A DNA stretch of 6,531 nucleotides from an uncultured Clostridium sp. (GTDB taxonomy: Bacteria; Bacillota; Clostridia; TANB77; CAG-508). Where the stretch lies: contig CAMSEM010000069.1 of assembly GCA_947057505.1 (NCBI GenBank), positions 1 to 6,531 of the forward strand, given 5' to 3'. The translations under genes were made by a program, and so were the position numbers. Positions 4,328-6,531 of the stretch are shown here, piece after piece. The notes under the pieces are model-generated. The model saw only the letters and a list, made by a program, of their open reading frames with translations, was not told the DNA's origin and did no database searches. The stretch's first letter is position 1; every line of letters begins with the position of its first letter.

Positions 4328-6412
4328 TTATGCACCTTTCATGCTGTCAAATGATTGTGTCATACTGGTTAGACCAATAAATACTAATGGTACAATTAAG
4401 TAACCTACAAATAAGATTACCATTGGTGCAAAACCAATCATTTTTCCTATTTTTCCTTTTCTTGCAATTAACCTATTGTTAGATTCTTTTCTTTTTTCTT
4501 GATAGTAGTCTCTTTCTGTGTCTAATTCGTCAAATGCATCTGGAATTGGAATTTTTTCTACTGCTGCTTGCAAACTCTCAACAATTCTAATAAATTGTTG
4601 ATATGAAACATCTTCTTTTAATTGTTCTAATGCTTCCCATGCACCACTTTCGTAGTTGTTTACACATTTACTAATTGGCTCTTTGAAAATATTAGCATAA
4701 CGTTCTAGCCATTCTAGTATAATTTCTACATTAACCCTTTCTATTTTCATAAGCATTAGAATAATGGTGTTAAACTGCATTACTTCGTCTTCCATTTCCA
4801 TTTGCCTCATTCTAGCTTGGAATTTTAGTAACCACATTGGTGCATTATAGGCAACAATAGCAAATACCATAGCTAGCAAAATTTCAAACCATTGCATTTT
4901 TTCTGTATTTACAGTATGTAGCTTTTCCAAAACTCTAGCTGCTGCTGTACTAACTTCTGCATCTTTACTGTTTACATAGTCTTTATTTATTTTTCCTTTT
5001 TTCATAACAGTTTCAATGTCTGCTTGTGTTACCTTAAGGTTCCCTTTAAAATAGTTAATATATTGGTTGTCAGACTTTGTTAATTCCATTGCTTGTTTTT
5101 CTGCTTTTGCGGACATTTGCCCTATTATGTTATAATCGGTAGTCGGGTCTGTATAAACATTATTAATTGTTATTTTATGTAATTGTCCAAACAAGAAAAC
5201 AGATACTATAAAAATTAAAATACATAATGCAATTCTATTGATGTAAATCCATTCCATTTTATCTTTGGAGGCTGCTTCTTTCATTTTATTTTTTAATTGC
5301 ACATATTCTTTTGTTCCTTGTTTTGGTATAAATAGGTTTATTATTTTTTTGATTACTGGATTTTTATATAACTTAGCTTGCCATGGGTTTTCTGTATTTT
5401 TGGTGTTCATGGCAGTTGAGCCATTATCTTTTAATTTTCTGGTTAGTATGTAACATACAAAGGTTGCAATTAATAATAATATTTGTACAATCATACCATT
5501 TTTGCCATTGTAAAAGCCTGCTGTAAAAGCAAATTGTGATACTGCCCAATTTTTAATTGGTTCAATTGCAAGCATTGGCAAAATTGCAATAACAGATAAA
5601 CTTTGGAATGTATAGTCTAGTTTATCTCTTTTTAATATTTCTAGTTGCATTTCTTGTGTAATGTTATTTAAATTTTTTAAGTATAGAGATGAATTATCTA
5701 TTTTACGATCACCAAATTCTTTTGTTAAATAGGAAATTCCTGCAAATTCTTTTAAATAGCTATTTGGTGCAATATCGTAATATTTTTCAAGTTCTGACTC
5801 TGGATCATCTGAAATTAATACTTCATATATTTTTTCTGCTTGTCTTGACATTTCTGGTTTGTCATCATCTTGTGCAACTTGGTAAATTGCTTCTTCTACC
5901 ATATTAAATTCATGATAAGCATGTCTAATTTCTGAAAAAAAGTCTATTTGTTCTCTTAATAATTTATTGTCTAATTTGTCTACCATACCATCGATAAATG
6001 TGTCTACCATAAATAGTTCGAAAATAAGTAACATACACATTAGTAATGTGTTATTGTGCGTAATTGCAATAATAGCAATTGCAAGTGGCATAATAATACA
6101 AATGGTTCTTGTTATAATTTTAGCAGCTTGCTTTCTCGTTAAGTATTCGTCTTCTACGTTAATAATAGCAAGCCTTCTTCTTACTTTTAATAAGTATCTT
6201 TTTAAGAAAGGTGTTTTAAGATAAATAACATATAGTTTTTGATAAAGTACTTCTGATGAAAATGATTTTTCTTTGGTACCTTCTCTTAATCTTTGTATTT
6301 CTCTTATTTCTAAGTTTCCACCCTTTTTTCTAATAATGAAAAAGGCAATTACTATTATAACAAATAGTGCACCAGCACCCATCATTAAATACATTAACAT
6401 GTTAGCATTCAT
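4328..6412 (-). CDS. Tandem type II secretion F-domain (TadB/TadC-like) membrane platform protein
   Basis: A 694-residue protein, about twice the length of a single TadB or TadC. I see eight hydrophobic segments, at about 12-27, 104-118, 121-139, 268-286, 307-324, 391-410, 508-528 and 656-682. Charged, mostly helical domains lie at 140-267 (DNKLLREQIDFFSEIRHAYH...) and 529-655 (MEDEVMQFNTIILMLMKIER...). Each matches the pattern of a T2SS F domain: a helical bundle next to the membrane, ending in a helix pair and a basic stretch before the next membrane segment (RLIARKGKIGKMIGFAPM for the second). The positive-inside rule places both domains in the cytoplasm, the 97-residue segment 411-507 outside, and both termini outside. 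F-domain proteins form the inner-membrane base that couples the motor ATPase to pilin insertion. The gene heads the pilin-like cluster. The start at 6412 is supported by GAGGTGAT eight bases upstream. The F-type call is fairly secure; the TadB+TadC fusion reading is inference from length and symmetry. Confidence 0.82.
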   Translation of the reverse strand: MNANMLMYLMMGAGALFVIIVIAFFIIRKKGGNLEIREIQRLREGTKEKSFSSEVLYQKLYVIYLKTPFLKRYLLKVRRRLAIINVEDEYLTRKQAAKIITRTICIIMPLAIAIIAITHNNTLLMCMLLIFELFMVDTFIDGMVDKLDNKLLREQIDFFSEIRHAYHEFNMVEEAIYQVAQDDDKPEMSRQAEKIYEVLISDDPESELEKYYDIAPNSYLKEFAGISYLTKEFGDRKIDNSSLYLKNLNNITQEMQLEILKRDKLDYTFQSLSVIAILPMLAIEPIKNWAVSQFAFTAGFYNGKNGMIVQILLLIATFVCYILTRKLKDNGSTAMNTKNTENPWQAKLYKNPVIKKIINLFIPKQGTKEYVQLKNKMKEAASKDKMEWIYINRIALCILIFIVSVFLFGQLHKITINNVYTDPTTDYNIIGQMSAKAEKQAMELTKSDNQYINYFKGNLKVTQADIETVMKKGKINKDYVNSKDAEVSTAAARVLEKLHTVNTEKMQWFEILLAMVFAIVAYNAPMWLLKFQARMRQMEMEDEVMQFNTIILMLMKIERVNVEIILEWLERYANIFKEPISKCVNNYESGAWEALEQLKEDVSYQQFIRIVESLQAAVEKIPIPDAFDELDTERDYYQEKRKESNNRLIARKGKIGKMIGFAPMVILFVGYLIVPLVFIGLTSMTQSFDSMKGA

Positions 6413-6458
6413 AATCTTAAATCACCTCTTCCTTTCTTATTTTTACTAATATTTTGCT

Positions 6459-6531
6459 CTATACTTGCATTGTTTTTGGTTTTCTACCTCTTTTTTTAGG
6501 TTGGCTTTGTGTGTTTATAGAAGTTTGAATG
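6459..6531 (-). CDS. 3' end of an upstream gene with a basic AT-hook-like tail (5' part beyond right edge)
   Basis: The frame ending in TAG at 6461-6459 is open to the right edge and encodes 23 residues: a polar Gln/Asn/Thr/Ser stretch, then PKKRGRKPKTMQV. KKRGRKPK contains an RGRKP-like core, which resembles an AT-hook (minor-groove DNA-binding) or a simple basic tail. It is followed 46 nt later by the platform gene, whose SD lies in that gap, so the two are probably in one operon. In Tad-type loci the gene before the F-domain gene often encodes the TadA/CpaF ATPase, but the visible tail is too short to tell. Frame support is the absence of stops over a short distance plus sensible spacing and composition, so confidence is moderate. 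Confidence 0.6.
   Translation of the reverse strand, partial: IQTSINTQSQPKKRGRKPKTMQV

Noticed and set aside
5265..6224. Plus-strand open frames of 60-85 codons opposite the platform gene
   Set aside because: These are antisense shadows of a long, well-supported coding region with a clear membrane-protein pattern. Their hydrophobicity only mirrors the sense strand.
1..6531. CRISPR array, tRNA or rRNA genes
   Set aside because: No regularly spaced direct repeats, no cloverleaf-like conserved tRNA arms and no rRNA-like stretches were seen; apart from the 276-555 region nearly all sequence is coding.

Overview
The window comes from a low-GC Gram-positive-type genome: it is strongly AT-rich, Shine-Dalgarno (SD) sites of the AAGGAG type precede every gene, and codon use is AT-biased. 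The best guess is an uncultured, gut-type member of the Clostridia. That is inferred from composition and gene style, not from a phylogenetic marker. Every gene I can support lies on the minus strand, so transcription runs from the right edge to the left edge.

Layout in transcription order. (1) 6531-6459: the last 23 codons of an upstream gene, ending in a basic AT-hook-like tail. (2) 6412-4328: a 694-residue, eight-helix membrane protein that looks like a tandem (TadB+TadC-like) type II secretion F-domain platform protein. (3) 4287-3598, 3537-2992, 2874-2437, 2359-1913 and 1898-1161: five small single-helix proteins. Four begin with a near-identical MENA head followed directly by a hydrophobic helix. 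All five share a short central motif, and four also share a C-terminal strand-turn-strand, so they look like one paralogous pilin/pseudopilin-like family. (4) 1146-556: a TadE-like or DUF4320-like protein with one membrane helix. (5) 555-276: a non-coding region dominated by a ~190-bp imperfect palindrome (MITE-like), with a 17-bp stem-loop at its core that could act as a terminator. (6) 275 to the left edge: the 5' part of another membrane-anchored small protein.

Taken together this reads as part of a Tad-like/type IV-filament-like assembly locus: one membrane platform feeding several divergent pilin-like subunits. The ATPase (TadA/CpaF), prepilin peptidase and other partners are not visible and would be expected beyond the right or left edge. 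The subunits lack the usual Gly-x4-Glu prepilin cleavage motif, and the platform carries an unusual ~97-residue predicted external loop. These are the two points that most suggest a divergent, poorly described version of the system.

Regulation: gene spacings of 14, 14, 40, 46 and 60 nt fit an operon. A good promoter-like site (TTTACA, 18 bp, TGTTATAAT) lies in the 117-nt gap before the gene at 2874, and the strongest SD in the window precedes the gene at 2359. This suggests that subunits are made at different levels.
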